Shown piece after piece: positions 11,153 to 19,898 of a DNA stretch of 64,000 nt; the first letter of the stretch is position 1, and every line of letters starts with the position of its first letter. The stretch lies in NCBI GenBank assembly GCA_963829485.1, contig CAWHIK010000001.1, positions 1-64,000 of the forward strand, read 5' to 3'. Origin of the DNA: JBGPQJ01 sp963829485. Its GTDB lineage: Bacteria > Chloroflexota > Anaerolineae > Anaerolineales > Villigracilaceae. The notes under the pieces were generated by a model, which did not search any database, was not told where the DNA came from, and worked only from the letters and a program-made list of their open reading frames with translations. Position numbers and translations under genes: made by a program.

Positions 11153-11931
11153 ACGAACCTCTCGTTACAATAGTTACCCCCTCTTACAATCAGGCTCCGT
11201 TCCTCGAAGCGACCATACGCTCCGTGCTGGAGCAGGATTATCCTCGCATAGAGTATATCGTTATCGATGGCGGCTCTACCGATGGCAGCGTGGAGACAAT
11301 AAAAAAATATGCCGATCGGCTGGCCTATTGGGTGTCCGAAAAAGACCGCGGGCAGACGGAGGCTATCAACAAAGGTTTCGCGCGCGCAACGGGCGATATT
11401 CTGGCTTGGATCAATTCTGATGACACGTACGAGCCCGGCGCGATTCGCGAGGCTGTTGAATGGATGCAGGCACATCCTGATGCGGGGTTGGTTTACGGCG
11501 ATGCCAATTTCATCGACGACGACGGGAATGTGATTGGACGATTCCCCGCAGCCCAGACGGACTATCGCCGCCTGCGGGGAGGTTATGTGCATATTCCACA
11601 GCAGGCTGCCTTCTTCCGGCGCGATCTCTGGCAGAAAGTGGGACCTCTCGATCCGTCCTTTTTCTTTGCCATGGATTATGACCTGTGGGTGCGTATCGCC
11701 AAAATAGCCCCGCTGCTCTATACCCGTCGTGTCTGGGCAAACTTCCGGCTTCACGGCGATTCAAAGACCCTGATTGCCAATGACCGGTGCTGGCCTGAGA
11801 TGATCCGTGTCCACCGAAGGGAGGGCGGCTCCTGGCTGTCACCTATCGTCGCCAAGTATGTCATCCGCACGCTGATCGCCCCCCTGTGGCATCAGCGCCT
11901 CAAATGGAAGCTGCCTGCCGCCCGGAAGTGA
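11149..11931 (+). CDS. Glycosyltransferase family 2
   Basis: 260 residues, intact. It starts at GTG 11149 inside the GTGA overlap with the preceding GT39-like gene, so the two are translationally coupled. GT-A motifs are VTIVTPSYNQAPF, VIDGGSTDGS, DRGQTEAINKG and WINSDD, followed by DYDLWVRIA. There is no membrane segment. It is the last gene of the glycan cluster, and 76 bp separate it from the sensor kinase. It is a close relative of the GT2 at 8406 but lacks that protein's ~60-residue C-terminal extension. Confidence 0.88.
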   Translation: MNEPLVTIVTPSYNQAPFLEATIRSVLEQDYPRIEYIVIDGGSTDGSVETIKKYADRLAYWVSEKDRGQTEAINKGFARATGDILAWINSDDTYEPGAIREAVEWMQAHPDAGLVYGDANFIDDDGNVIGRFPAAQTDYRRLRGGYVHIPQQAAFFRRDLWQKVGPLDPSFFFAMDYDLWVRIAKIAPLLYTRRVWANFRLHGDSKTLIANDRCWPEMIRVHRREGGSWLSPIVAKYVIRTLIAPLWHQRLKWKLPAARK

Positions 11932-12007
11932 GCACTCCCCTCAGGCTCTGAACGGGTGGTACCTTTTACTTACCCGCGGTTTCTGTTAATGGATTATCAT
12001 TAATCAT

Positions 12008-13756
12008 ATGCGCAAGTCGGATTCCCCCTATATCGCTGACTGGTTTGTCGTTTCCCTTCGGTGGATTGTCATCGTAGGCTTGATCCTGTCCCTGGCCATC
12101 TCGGGAGACCTCCTTACCAGCAGTATCTCTCTGCTCGTTCTTTTGATCGTCTGGAACGTCACCCTGACCTACCTCTCCGGCGTCAACAAACGACTGAAGC
12201 GCCATCGCGAGTTGAGCGTCGGGTTCGATGCCTGTTTTGCTGCACTCTTCTTTATTTCGAACGGCGGTTTCTCCGGACCAGTCTTCTGGGTGGTACTGCT
12301 GCCAATCCTTTCGTCCACGATCTATTTCGAGTGGAAAGGCGTGCTCGCCATCTCTGCGGTCATGGCGCTTGTTGAAGTCATCTTCACTCTCGGACAGGGC
12401 ATCAGCGCACCGGTCATTATCTTTTCACTGGTCGCGGCGCTGCTCACCCTCGGCCTGGGTGCTCTGTTCGGCTATATCAGCAACAATATGATCCGGGATT
12501 TTCGCCGGATTCGCAAGCAAACCATCGAGGAACGTGAACGCCAGCAGCGGGTGGAAAATGAACGTGTCCGCGCCATCTACAGCCTGACATCCACCCTGAC
12601 CGCCACGCTCAACTACCATCGTGTGCTCGAATCCGCCCTTGACCTGAGCCTGACCGCCCTGAGCACCGACCCGGAAACCGGCCCCGAAGATAAGCTTGTC
12701 GCCGCGGTACTGCTTTTCGCGGGAGATACGCTTATTGTCGGTTCCGCCCGCCGGTTCACCACGGCCGATATGCGCGTCCAGCTGCCCGGGCAGTCCGGAA
12801 TCCTGGCACAGGTGATCAACGACGGCGACGCGATTCTCGCCAAGTCCGCCTCCAGGGATAAGGAACTGGCTCATATCGTCGCGCTGCGCAATTGCAATGC
12901 CATCTACAGTTTCCCCCTGCGCACCGGCTACAACATCTACGGCGTGATGATTTTTGCCCACCCCGATTCTGATTACTTCACGCCCGACCGGCGTGATGTC
13001 ATCGACATCCTCGGCAGCCAGCTGGTGATCGCCATTCAAAACTCGCGCCTGTACCAGGACCTGGCGGATGAGAAGAACCGCATGGTCGAGGTGCAGGAAG
13101 AGGCGCGTAAAAAACTGGCGCGCGACCTGCATGACGGCCCGACCCAATCTGTCTCGGCCATTGCGATGCGGGTCAACCTCGCCCGGCGCATGATCGACCG
13201 CGACCCCAAGGCGGCTGCCGAAGAGTTGACGAAGATCGAAGACCTCGCCCGGCGCACGACCAAGGAAATCCGCCACATGCTCTTCACCCTGCGCCCGCTG
13301 GTCCTCGAATCGCAGGGCTTGGTGGCCGCGCTTCAGGCGATGGCCGAAAAGACGAAGGAAACCTACGGGCAGGATGTCCTGGTTAAAGTGGAGGAAAGCG
13401 TCCTGCCGGAACTGGAGATGGGCAAGCAGGGCGTGATCTTTTACATCGCCGACGAGGCGGTCAACAACGCCCGCAAGCACGCCCAGGCGCCGCACATCTG
13501 GGTCCGCCTGCGGTCGCTGGAGAAGGAGATCGTCCTGTTGGAGATCGTGGACGACGGCCTGGGCTTCGACGTGGACGCGGTCACCCGGGCATACGATAAA
13601 CGCGGCAGCCTGGGCATGGTCAACCTGCGGGAGCGTACCGAGCTGATCAGCGGGCTGCTGTACATCGATTCCGCCCCGGGCAAGGGGACGAAGGTGCAGG
13701 TCTTCATCCCGCTGACCGACGATGCCGTGGACCGCATCCATCACAGCAAGCGGTAA
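12008..13756 (+). CDS. Sensor histidine kinase, NarL type (HisKA_3), with membrane and GAF domains
   Basis: 582 residues. About six membrane helices occupy residues ~10-160. A linker coiled coil follows (RRIRKQTIEERERQQRVENE), then a GAF-like domain (~195-345), a dimerisation and phosphoacceptor helix with ARDLHDGPTQS (His375) and an HATPase_c domain with DEAVNNARKHA, DDGLGF and GSLGMVNLRER. This is the architecture of two-component kinases that phosphorylate LuxR/NarL-type regulators. No response regulator lies next to it, so it is an orphan here. A TATCAT box ends 7 nt before the ATG, which may mean a leaderless transcript. The input signal is unknown. Confidence 0.9.
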   Translation: MRKSDSPYIADWFVVSLRWIVIVGLILSLAISGDLLTSSISLLVLLIVWNVTLTYLSGVNKRLKRHRELSVGFDACFAALFFISNGGFSGPVFWVVLLPILSSTIYFEWKGVLAISAVMALVEVIFTLGQGISAPVIIFSLVAALLTLGLGALFGYISNNMIRDFRRIRKQTIEERERQQRVENERVRAIYSLTSTLTATLNYHRVLESALDLSLTALSTDPETGPEDKLVAAVLLFAGDTLIVGSARRFTTADMRVQLPGQSGILAQVINDGDAILAKSASRDKELAHIVALRNCNAIYSFPLRTGYNIYGVMIFAHPDSDYFTPDRRDVIDILGSQLVIAIQNSRLYQDLADEKNRMVEVQEEARKKLARDLHDGPTQSVSAIAMRVNLARRMIDRDPKAAAEELTKIEDLARRTTKEIRHMLFTLRPLVLESQGLVAALQAMAEKTKETYGQDVLVKVEESVLPELEMGKQGVIFYIADEAVNNARKHAQAPHIWVRLRSLEKEIVLLEIVDDGLGFDVDAVTRAYDKRGSLGMVNLRERTELISGLLYIDSAPGKGTKVQVFIPLTDDAVDRIHHSKR

Positions 13757-13761
13757 CAGCC

Positions 13762-14538
13762 ATGCCGGTTGCTGCATCGCTTTATTATTTTTCTCATCTT
13801 GAGGAAGAGCATCTCCGCCCGCCCATCGTTTTTATTCATGGCGCGGGCGGAAATTATTTACACTGGCCGCCCGAGGTCCGGCGCCTGCCCGGTCAGCGGA
13901 TTTTTGCTCCGGACCTGCCGGGTCATGGTAAATCCGATGGCGTGGGACGGCAATCCATCGATGACTATGCCCAGTGCATTCTTGATTTCCTGGACGCGCT
14001 GCACATCCATAAAGCGATCCTCGTGGGGCATTCGATGGGCGCCGCTATCGCGCTGGCACTTGCCCTGGACCATCCCCGCCGTGTGCTTGCGCTGGGGTTG
14101 ATCGGCGGGGGAGGGCGCCTGAAGGTTTCCCCCGATCTCATTCACAGCGCATCCAGTCCGGCCACCCTTTCATCAGCGCTCCAGATGATCGCGGAGATGG
14201 CTTTCAGCCCGAATACCGAGCCGCATCTGCAGCAGCTCGCCATGCAGCGCATGGCTATCACCCGCTCCACGGTCTTTCACGGAGATTTCATCGCGTGCAA
14301 CCAATTTGATGTCATGGAACGTCTGGGAAAAATCCGCGCTCCGACGCTGGTGGTGTGCGGCGCGGACGACCGAATGACCCCGCCGCGTTATTCAGAGTAC
14401 CTGGCGGCATCCATCAGGCGCGCGCAACGGGTCATTATCCCGGACGCCGGTCACATGGTGATGATCGAAAGGCCGAAGGCAGTTGCCGACGCGTTGTCGA
14501 CGTTCATAAGCGGAATCACTTATCGGCCGGGTGAATAA
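13762..14538 (+). CDS. Alpha/beta hydrolase
   Basis: 258 residues. Oxyanion region HGAGGNYLHWP (~26-36), nucleophile elbow GHSMGA (Ser91), acid in CGADDRMTPP (Asp202 or 203) and general base in DAGHMV (His231) are all in the expected order. No signal peptide is seen, so it is cytoplasmic. It starts 5 bp after the kinase stop and may share its transcript. The substrate (ester, lactone or other) cannot be told from sequence. Confidence 0.88.
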   Translation: MPVAASLYYFSHLEEEHLRPPIVFIHGAGGNYLHWPPEVRRLPGQRIFAPDLPGHGKSDGVGRQSIDDYAQCILDFLDALHIHKAILVGHSMGAAIALALALDHPRRVLALGLIGGGGRLKVSPDLIHSASSPATLSSALQMIAEMAFSPNTEPHLQQLAMQRMAITRSTVFHGDFIACNQFDVMERLGKIRAPTLVVCGADDRMTPPRYSEYLAASIRRAQRVIIPDAGHMVMIERPKAVADALSTFISGITYRPGE

Positions 14539-14565
14539 AAATCCGGCTGCGGAAACCAGCCGGAT
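14537..14565 (-). terminator. Intrinsic terminator for the rdgB/queG transcript
   Basis: ATCCGGCTG (14541-14549) and CAGCCGGAT (14557-14565) form a perfect 9-bp stem with a 7-nt loop. On the minus strand the stem is followed by TTTTATT. It sits between the convergent hydrolase and rdgB genes. Confidence 0.8.
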
Positions 14566-14570
14566 GATAG

Positions 14571-15182
14571 TTATATCCCGAGGAATTCCTTCAAGATAGG
14601 TTCGGCGTTCATAACCGCCCGCGCGCGATGGCTCAGGCGGTTTTTCTCGCCATCTCCCAACTCCGCCATGGTCAGCCCTCGATCAGCCAGCAGAAAAATG
14701 GGATCGTAGCCGAATCCGTTCGAGCCGCGCTCCTCGGGGATGATCTCTCCGGGGCAGTCTCCTTCCGCGATGCGAACATTGCCGTTCGGTATTGCGATTG
14801 CAATGGCGGCATGGAAATGAGCCAGCCAGGGACGCGCTTTATCCCTGAGGTTCTCCAGGAGGAATGCGCGGCGGTCGGCATCGGTGGCGCCCGGCTTGCT
14901 GGAATATCGTGCGGAGTAGATGCCGGGAGCGCCGTCCAGAGCATGGACCTCCAGTCCCGAGTTGTCCGCGAGAGTGATCATCCTGCTTGCTTCACAGTAA
15001 GCCCTGGCTTTCAACTCCGCATTTTCGGCATACGTTGAACCGGTTTCTTCCACCTTTAAGTTGATGCCCAGCTGTGATGGCAGCATCAATTCGACCCCTC
15101 GCAACTCTGAGAGCAGGTCCTGCAGCTCGCGCATTTTTCCTTTGTTTTCTGTTGCGATGAGAAGCTTTGGCATCGATGTCAC
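14571..15182 (-). CDS. rdgB: XTP/dITP diphosphatase (Ham1/RdgB family)
   Basis: 203 residues, normal length. The N-terminus KLLIATENKGKMREL is the family signature for substrate binding. LADNSGLEV (Asp73) is the catalytic acidic motif, and APGIYSARYS follows it. The C-terminal block SNGFGYDPIF and SHRARA is also present. It hydrolyses non-canonical purine triphosphates (XTP, dITP) to monophosphate and PPi, protecting DNA. The stop of queG overlaps its start by 4 nt (ATGA), so they form a two-gene operon. Confidence 0.93.
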   Translation of the reverse strand: MTSMPKLLIATENKGKMRELQDLLSELRGVELMLPSQLGINLKVEETGSTYAENAELKARAYCEASRMITLADNSGLEVHALDGAPGIYSARYSSKPGATDADRRAFLLENLRDKARPWLAHFHAAIAIAIPNGNVRIAEGDCPGEIIPEERGSNGFGYDPIFLLADRGLTMAELGDGEKNRLSHRARAVMNAEPILKEFLGI

Positions 15183-16231
15183 CTTTTCCCAGAGATCTTA
15201 TCCATTGCCCAGCGGAGGTGTTCCACGATGAGCGGGTCATCGTCGAGCATGTCAGCATCGAGCGCAGCGGGTATTGAATCAGCCTTGCTGTTTCCCAGCA
15301 CGACTGCGGCATTCCTAAGGTACCCTTTCCGTTTGGCGCGTCTGACCGGGCTGTCCTTGAATTTCCTGTTGAATTCCCCCGGCGTGAGAGCCAGTTCGGC
15401 GATCAGATCAGGAAAAGGCACTCCGCTGCGTGGGGCGAGCGAGGGGTCGCCTTCCTGTGCGGCGAAGCGTTGATTCCACGGGCAGACCATCTGGCAGATG
15501 TCGCAGCCGAAGACCCAGCTTCCGACCGCGGGACGCAGGTCCTCCGGGATTTCACCTTTGTTCTCGATGGTCAGGTAGGAGATGCAGCGGCGGGCATCCA
15601 GCGTCCGATCGGGGAGGATGCAGTTCGTCGGGCATGCATCGACGCAGCGGGTACAGGTCCCGCAGTGGTCGGTCTCGATGGGCGGGTCCGGTTCGAGGGG
15701 ATAAGCAAGCAGTAGTTCCGCCAGCAAAAAGTAAGACCCGTGCTGGGGGTTGATCAGGCAGGTGTTCTTCCCAATCCAGCCCAGACCGGCGCGCATGGCG
15801 AGATCTCGCTCCAGCAGGGGACCGGTATCCGTGTACCAACGATGCGCTATGGGCTTTCCGACTTGTGCTTCAATGAAGATCACCAGTTCTCGCAGCCTAT
15901 CAGGCATAACCAGGTGATAATCCGTTCCCCATGCGTAAGCGGCCACACGGCCTGTGGTTTGATCGGATCTTTTGTTTTCCACATCGGGATTCGAGTACCG
16001 GAGTCCCAGCACGATGATGGACTGACAGCCAGGGAGGATCAACGTTGGGTCGGCGCGCCTTGTCCTCGCGCGGTCCTCGCTCAAATAACCCATGGACGCC
16101 TGCCGCCCCATTGCCAGCCAGCGTTCATAGACTGGAAAATGGGGCGGAGGGTCGGCGGTGGTAATCCCCGCCAGTTCGAAGCCCAGTCGACGGGCTTCCT
16201 GTTTTATTTTGGATTCAAGCGCTGCGGCCAC
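15179..16231 (-). CDS. queG: Epoxyqueuosine reductase
   Basis: 350 residues. RQASMGYL (~43-50) and YTDTGPLLERDLA, with the family's proton-donor Asp at ~135, identify QueG. The first 4Fe-4S cluster motif is C190-x2-C193-x2-C196-x3-C200, and the second group is CDICQMVCPWN (Cys243, 246, 250). A short HEAT-like C-terminal tail ends the protein. It is a cobalamin-dependent enzyme that converts epoxyqueuosine to queuosine at the tRNA wobble position. It overlaps rdgB by 4 nt. The window also has a cobalamin-dependent methionine synthase, so B12 is evidently available to the cell. Confidence 0.93.
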   Translation of the reverse strand: MAAALESKIKQEARRLGFELAGITTADPPPHFPVYERWLAMGRQASMGYLSEDRARTRRADPTLILPGCQSIIVLGLRYSNPDVENKRSDQTTGRVAAYAWGTDYHLVMPDRLRELVIFIEAQVGKPIAHRWYTDTGPLLERDLAMRAGLGWIGKNTCLINPQHGSYFLLAELLLAYPLEPDPPIETDHCGTCTRCVDACPTNCILPDRTLDARRCISYLTIENKGEIPEDLRPAVGSWVFGCDICQMVCPWNQRFAAQEGDPSLAPRSGVPFPDLIAELALTPGEFNRKFKDSPVRRAKRKGYLRNAAVVLGNSKADSIPAALDADMLDDDPLIVEHLRWAMDKISGKR

Positions 16232-16241
16232 ACGTCCTTGA

Positions 16242-16838
16242 TTATTTTACGGCGATCACGACAGTGACAAATGCACCAAAGGGATAACCGTTGGCATTCG
16301 CCATGCGCCAGGCAGCCGTGTAATTGCCGGCTTTGGATGGGGCGGTCAGGTTGACGGATACTTCCGTCGTGCCTCCGGGCGCGACATCACTGGTCAGGGC
16401 AACCGCCTTGCCATTCATTTTTTCACCATAACCGTAGACGAGCGTATAGCCTGCTGCCCAGGTGCAGGTGCCGGTGTTCTTAATCTGCCAGGTCTTGACG
16501 AAATTTTGTCCTGGGGTCATCTGAGTGCCGTCAGGGACGGTTACATCCGATACATATTCGGAATTATCACATGTGCCCGCCGTGGGGGAGGCTTCCGGTG
16601 TGGCGGTCGCTTCGGGTGTGGCGGGTGTGGGGGACGCCTCAGGTGTGCTGGTAGCCGGAGGCGTATATGCCGCGGCGGTCTTTTCAACCTGCGCGAGCAC
16701 GGTAGCCGCGACCTGTGTCGCAAAGGCGTCCAGGTCGGGCGTGGGCGGAGGCGGGGTGGGCTCCGGACCGCAGGCGCTCAAGAGGATCGCTGCCGCTGAA
16801 ATAACGGCGATTGCGATGGTGGTCTTGGTTCTATTCAT
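16242..16838 (-). CDS. Lipoprotein with NBR1-type Ig-like domain
   Basis: 198 residues. A signal peptide ends in the lipobox LLSAC (Cys ~22). A short helix (LDAFATQVAATVLAQ) and a Thr/Pro/Ala/Glu-rich spacer follow. The last ~105 residues are an NBR1-like Ig domain recognisable by VSDVTVPDGTQM, FVKTWQIKNTGTCTW and VNLTAPSKAGNYTAAWRM. Such domains are common in Chloroflexota cell-surface proteins and are thought to mediate protein contacts. RBS GGAGAG lies before the ATG. The stop is only 10 bp from the queG start, so the two may be co-transcribed. Confidence 0.85.
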   Translation of the reverse strand: MNRTKTTIAIAVISAAAILLSACGPEPTPPPPTPDLDAFATQVAATVLAQVEKTAAAYTPPATSTPEASPTPATPEATATPEASPTAGTCDNSEYVSDVTVPDGTQMTPGQNFVKTWQIKNTGTCTWAAGYTLVYGYGEKMNGKAVALTSDVAPGGTTEVSVNLTAPSKAGNYTAAWRMANANGYPFGAFVTVVIAVK

Positions 16839-16995
16839 TTTCTCTCCATTCTGGGTTCCCGTCCCGCTCCGAATTTCAACGGAAATGGCAACCCTTCGCT
16901 ATTATATACTGAAAGAGGGGCATTACTGGAAAATATGTTCTAATTTTTAGCGAGACCCTTGTCAGGCAGTTTCCAAATCTTCGGGTGGGGTGGTC

Positions 16996-17029
16996 AAAAA
17001 AAGCAGGGAGTTGTGCGATCAACTCCCTG
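16996..17029 (-). terminator. Intrinsic terminator of the 18188-17049 lipoprotein gene
   Basis: CAGGGAGTTG (17004-17013) pairs perfectly with CAACTCCCTG (17020-17029) around a 6-nt loop. On the minus strand the stem is followed by CTTTTTTT. Confidence 0.88.
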
Positions 17030-17048
17030 AGACTGTTATTCCGGGTGG

Positions 17049-18188
17049 TCAGCGCACGAGCCGAGGCTGGAGCCAGAAAGCCCAATCCTGGTTGGATGGA
17101 CCGTTCGCATTGACGCGCAGGATGAAAATCACCGATTTACCGGCCAGCGTGGAGAGGTCCACGTCCACTTTTGTGATGTCGCCGTCATAGGACTGGCTCC
17201 AGGATGCCAGCGTCTGCTCGGAGCCTCCGTCGGCGACATAATTCAGCAGGAACTGGACGTTGCAGGCCGATCCATTATACAGGCAGCCGATGACCGCCTT
17301 GAAGCGATCGCCCGATTTGACAGCAATGGTCGGGAAGCGCCCGGCAATGTAGCCGTTGTCCACGAACTGGGGATGGGTTTCCAGCGCGGCTTCGTTCTCG
17401 ACTGCTCCGGTTTCCAGCTTGGGGTCGCTGAGTTTTACAACGAAGCCGTTTACGTCGCTGGTCGTGCCGGGGCAGGGAAGTACGCCTGCTCCGCTCGACC
17501 ATTGCGCTGAGCAGTAGTTATCGGTAAAGTTGTAAAAGGTCGCCGGGTTGGTGTTGCCAACGTCGATGGTGACATAATAGGTCTTGGAGGCCGTGCTGCC
17601 CAGCCCGAAGATGACGCCCGATGCGTTGCGCAGCTTCCAGTCGCCGCGATAGGTGCCGTTCGTGGCAGGAGAAGTCATGGGGATGGAAATATCCACTGTC
17701 CCGCCGGGAGGCACACTCTGGGTCAGGTTCACCGCAGAGGGGGCGCTCATCTGCGCGCCGCTGTCAAACACCGCCGCATAGGATGTGGTCCATGTGCAGG
17801 TTCCGGCGTTCTTCAGCCGCCAGGTCTTGGTAAATGCCGTGTTCGGGTTGTACCGGGTGCCATCCGGCACGGTGACATCCGCCACGAACGCACCCACGTC
17901 ACACAGCGGGGTCGCGGTCACTGGCTTGGCTGATGTTGCGCTGGGTGTGCTTGAAGGCGCCAGCCCCGGCGTACTGGTCGCCAAAACGATTTGCGTAGGC
18001 GGGATGATGGTTGCCGCAGGGGTGGTGAAGGAAGCCAGTTCAGTCAGGCGTCCCTCAACAGTCTGCGCTGCCTGGGTGAAGGCCATGCTGGCCCCATTCG
18101 GCGTGGGGGTGTCCTGCTGGGGCATGTTGCAGCCGGAAAGCATGACGGACAGGGAAATAAGCAGAATGACAACGGTTTTGTTCAACAT
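17049..18188 (-). CDS. Lipoprotein with NBR1-type Ig-like domain and C-terminal beta domain
   Basis: 379 residues. The lipobox is MLSGC (Cys ~20) and is followed by a Thr/Pro-rich linker to residue ~95. The NBR1-like domain spans ~95-210 (FVADVTVPDGTRY, FTKTWRLKNAGTCTW, YRGDWKLRNASGVIFG). The last ~165 residues look like a beta-sandwich or carbohydrate-binding-like module, with YCSAQWSSGAG near its start and QDWAFWLQPRLVR at the very end. It is probably surface-exposed and possibly binds cell-wall glycan or protein. It is a paralogue of the 16242-16838 protein. It has its own terminator and 143 bp separate it from the importer operon. Confidence 0.85.
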   Translation of the reverse strand: MLNKTVVILLISLSVMLSGCNMPQQDTPTPNGASMAFTQAAQTVEGRLTELASFTTPAATIIPPTQIVLATSTPGLAPSSTPSATSAKPVTATPLCDVGAFVADVTVPDGTRYNPNTAFTKTWRLKNAGTCTWTTSYAAVFDSGAQMSAPSAVNLTQSVPPGGTVDISIPMTSPATNGTYRGDWKLRNASGVIFGLGSTASKTYYVTIDVGNTNPATFYNFTDNYCSAQWSSGAGVLPCPGTTSDVNGFVVKLSDPKLETGAVENEAALETHPQFVDNGYIAGRFPTIAVKSGDRFKAVIGCLYNGSACNVQFLLNYVADGGSEQTLASWSQSYDGDITKVDVDLSTLAGKSVIFILRVNANGPSNQDWAFWLQPRLVR

Positions 18189-18279
18189 AGTCGTTCTCCT
18201 TCCAAACTCGATTCTACATCAGCTTTCGGACTTCTCATGCTCTAATTGACGCCATTTATTCGGAATTAGGTTCCCGTAG

Positions 18280-18312
18280 AAAAAAGCCCCGGTTCCGGCG
18301 GGAACCGAGGCT
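18280..18312 (-). terminator. Intrinsic terminator of the BMP-type importer operon
   Basis: AGCCCCGGTTCC (18285-18296) and GGAACCGAGGCT (18301-18312) form an 11-of-12-bp stem with loop GGCG. On the minus strand it is followed by a T run (A5 at 18280-18284). Confidence 0.85.
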
Positions 18313-18331
18313 GAAGTATTCATAAGTAATT

Positions 18332-19890
18332 TTAAACCGTCTCCGGATGCGCGCCTGCCATCCACAACCCAAGCTGCTCGCGCGTGACCTCGCCGGCCGG
18401 CACGGTCGTGACGATCTGGCCGCGGTACATGACCGCGATGCGGTCGGAGAGCGCCATGATCTCATCCAGCTCGGCGGAGATGAGCAGCACCGCCACGCCC
18501 CGGTCGCGCATGGCGACGATCTCTTTGTGGATGTATTCGATGGAACCCACATCCAGTCCGCGGGTCGGCTGGTTGGCGATTAACAGTTTCACCGGGCGGC
18601 TGAGTTCGCGCGCCACGATCACCTTTTGCTGATTTCCGCCGGAAAGCTTCCCGGCCGGGTTGTAGGGCGAAGGCGTCCGCACATCAAACTCGCTGATGAG
18701 TTTGACAGCGTTGGCTTCCAGCACCTGGGGCTGGATAACTCCGCGTTTGCTGTAGGGCGCGATGGTAATAATCGCACAGGACCATGTTGTCGACGACACT
18801 GTAGCCCATCACCAGCCCGTGGCGCTGACGGTCCTCCGGGATGTGCGCCAGCCCTGTCTCGGTCAACGCGCGCGGCGTGTGGTTGGTCAGGTCCTTGCCC
18901 GAAAGGAGCATTTTCCCCGATTTGCGAAGGTGTCAGGCCGGTGAGAGCTTCGGCCAGTTCGGTTTGCCCATTGCCCTGCACGCCGGCAATGCCGAGAATC
19001 TCGCCCTCGCGTACGGAGAACGATACGCCGCGTACCGTTTCAAGCCCGCGCTTGTCCTGTACCACGAGGTTTTCCACCTTGAGGATATCTTCCTGCGGTT
19101 TTGCAGGTCCTTTTTCAACAGTGAGGATGACTTCGCGCCCGACCATCATGGCCGCGAGCTGGTGTTCGCTGGTCTCCGCCGGCGTGGTCGTGCCGACCAC
19201 CTTCCCGGCGCGCATGACCGTGATGCGGTCGGCGATCGCCAGCACTTCCTTGAGTTTATGGGTGATGAAGATGATCGAAACGCCCTGCTTGGTCAGCTCG
19301 TGCATGATGCGGGTCAGGTCTTCCGCTTCCTGCGGGGTCAGCACGGCGGTCGGTTCGTCCAGGATCAGGATACTGGCTTTACGGTAAAGTGCTTTGACGA
19401 TCTCCACGCGCTGCTGCACGCCGACGGGCAAGTCGCCCACAATCGCTTCGGGTTCGACATCCAGGCCGTATTTGTGGGAGAGTTCCCGAACCATCGCCGC
19501 GACCGTTTTGCGTTCCAGCCGGTCCAGTGGAGGGACGGGTCCTGAGCCGCGTGCCCGGTGGTCGGTTTCGGAGCCCAGCATGATGTTTTCGGTGACCGAG
19601 AAGACCGGGATGAGCATAAAATGCTGGTGCACCATGCCGATGCCATGCGAAATGGCATCCTTGGTCGAGTCGAGTTCCAAGGGCTGGTTATTAACCAACA
19701 CTTTACCCGCATCGGGTTTGTACAATCCGTACAGGATGTTCATCAGCGTGGTTTTGCCGGCGCCGTTTTCGCCCAGCAGGGCATGGACTTCGCCCTGCGC
19801 AGTTCGAAAGCTGACATCGTCATTGGCCAGCACGCCCGGGAAGCGTTTGGTGATGCCTGTTGCCTGGAGGACAATCGGAGTGTCAGTCAT
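18332..19890 (-). CDS. ABC transporter ATP-binding protein, BMP/simple-sugar type (two frameshifts)
   Basis: ~519 residues with two fused nucleotide-binding domains, as in RbsA/NupA-type ATPases. The first has Walker A GENGAGKTT, a VGVQQRVEI signature region and Walker B ILILDEPTAVL. The second has IAGVQGNGQTEL in place of Walker A, a complete LSGGNQQKV signature and LLIANQPTRGLD as Walker B. An extra base at ~18928 (after QIGGK) and a one-base error in the C run at ~18751 split the second half; correcting both gives a continuous protein. It powers import by the two permeases upstream. It follows permease 2 by 8 bp. Confidence 0.88.
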
Positions 19891-19898
19891 GTTGTCCT

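Noticed and set aside
12425..13777. A 450-residue open frame opposite the sensor kinase gene
   Set aside because: It is the mirror of a GC-rich gene whose kinase motifs are complete. Its composition (His, Asp, Gln rich) is unlike a real protein.
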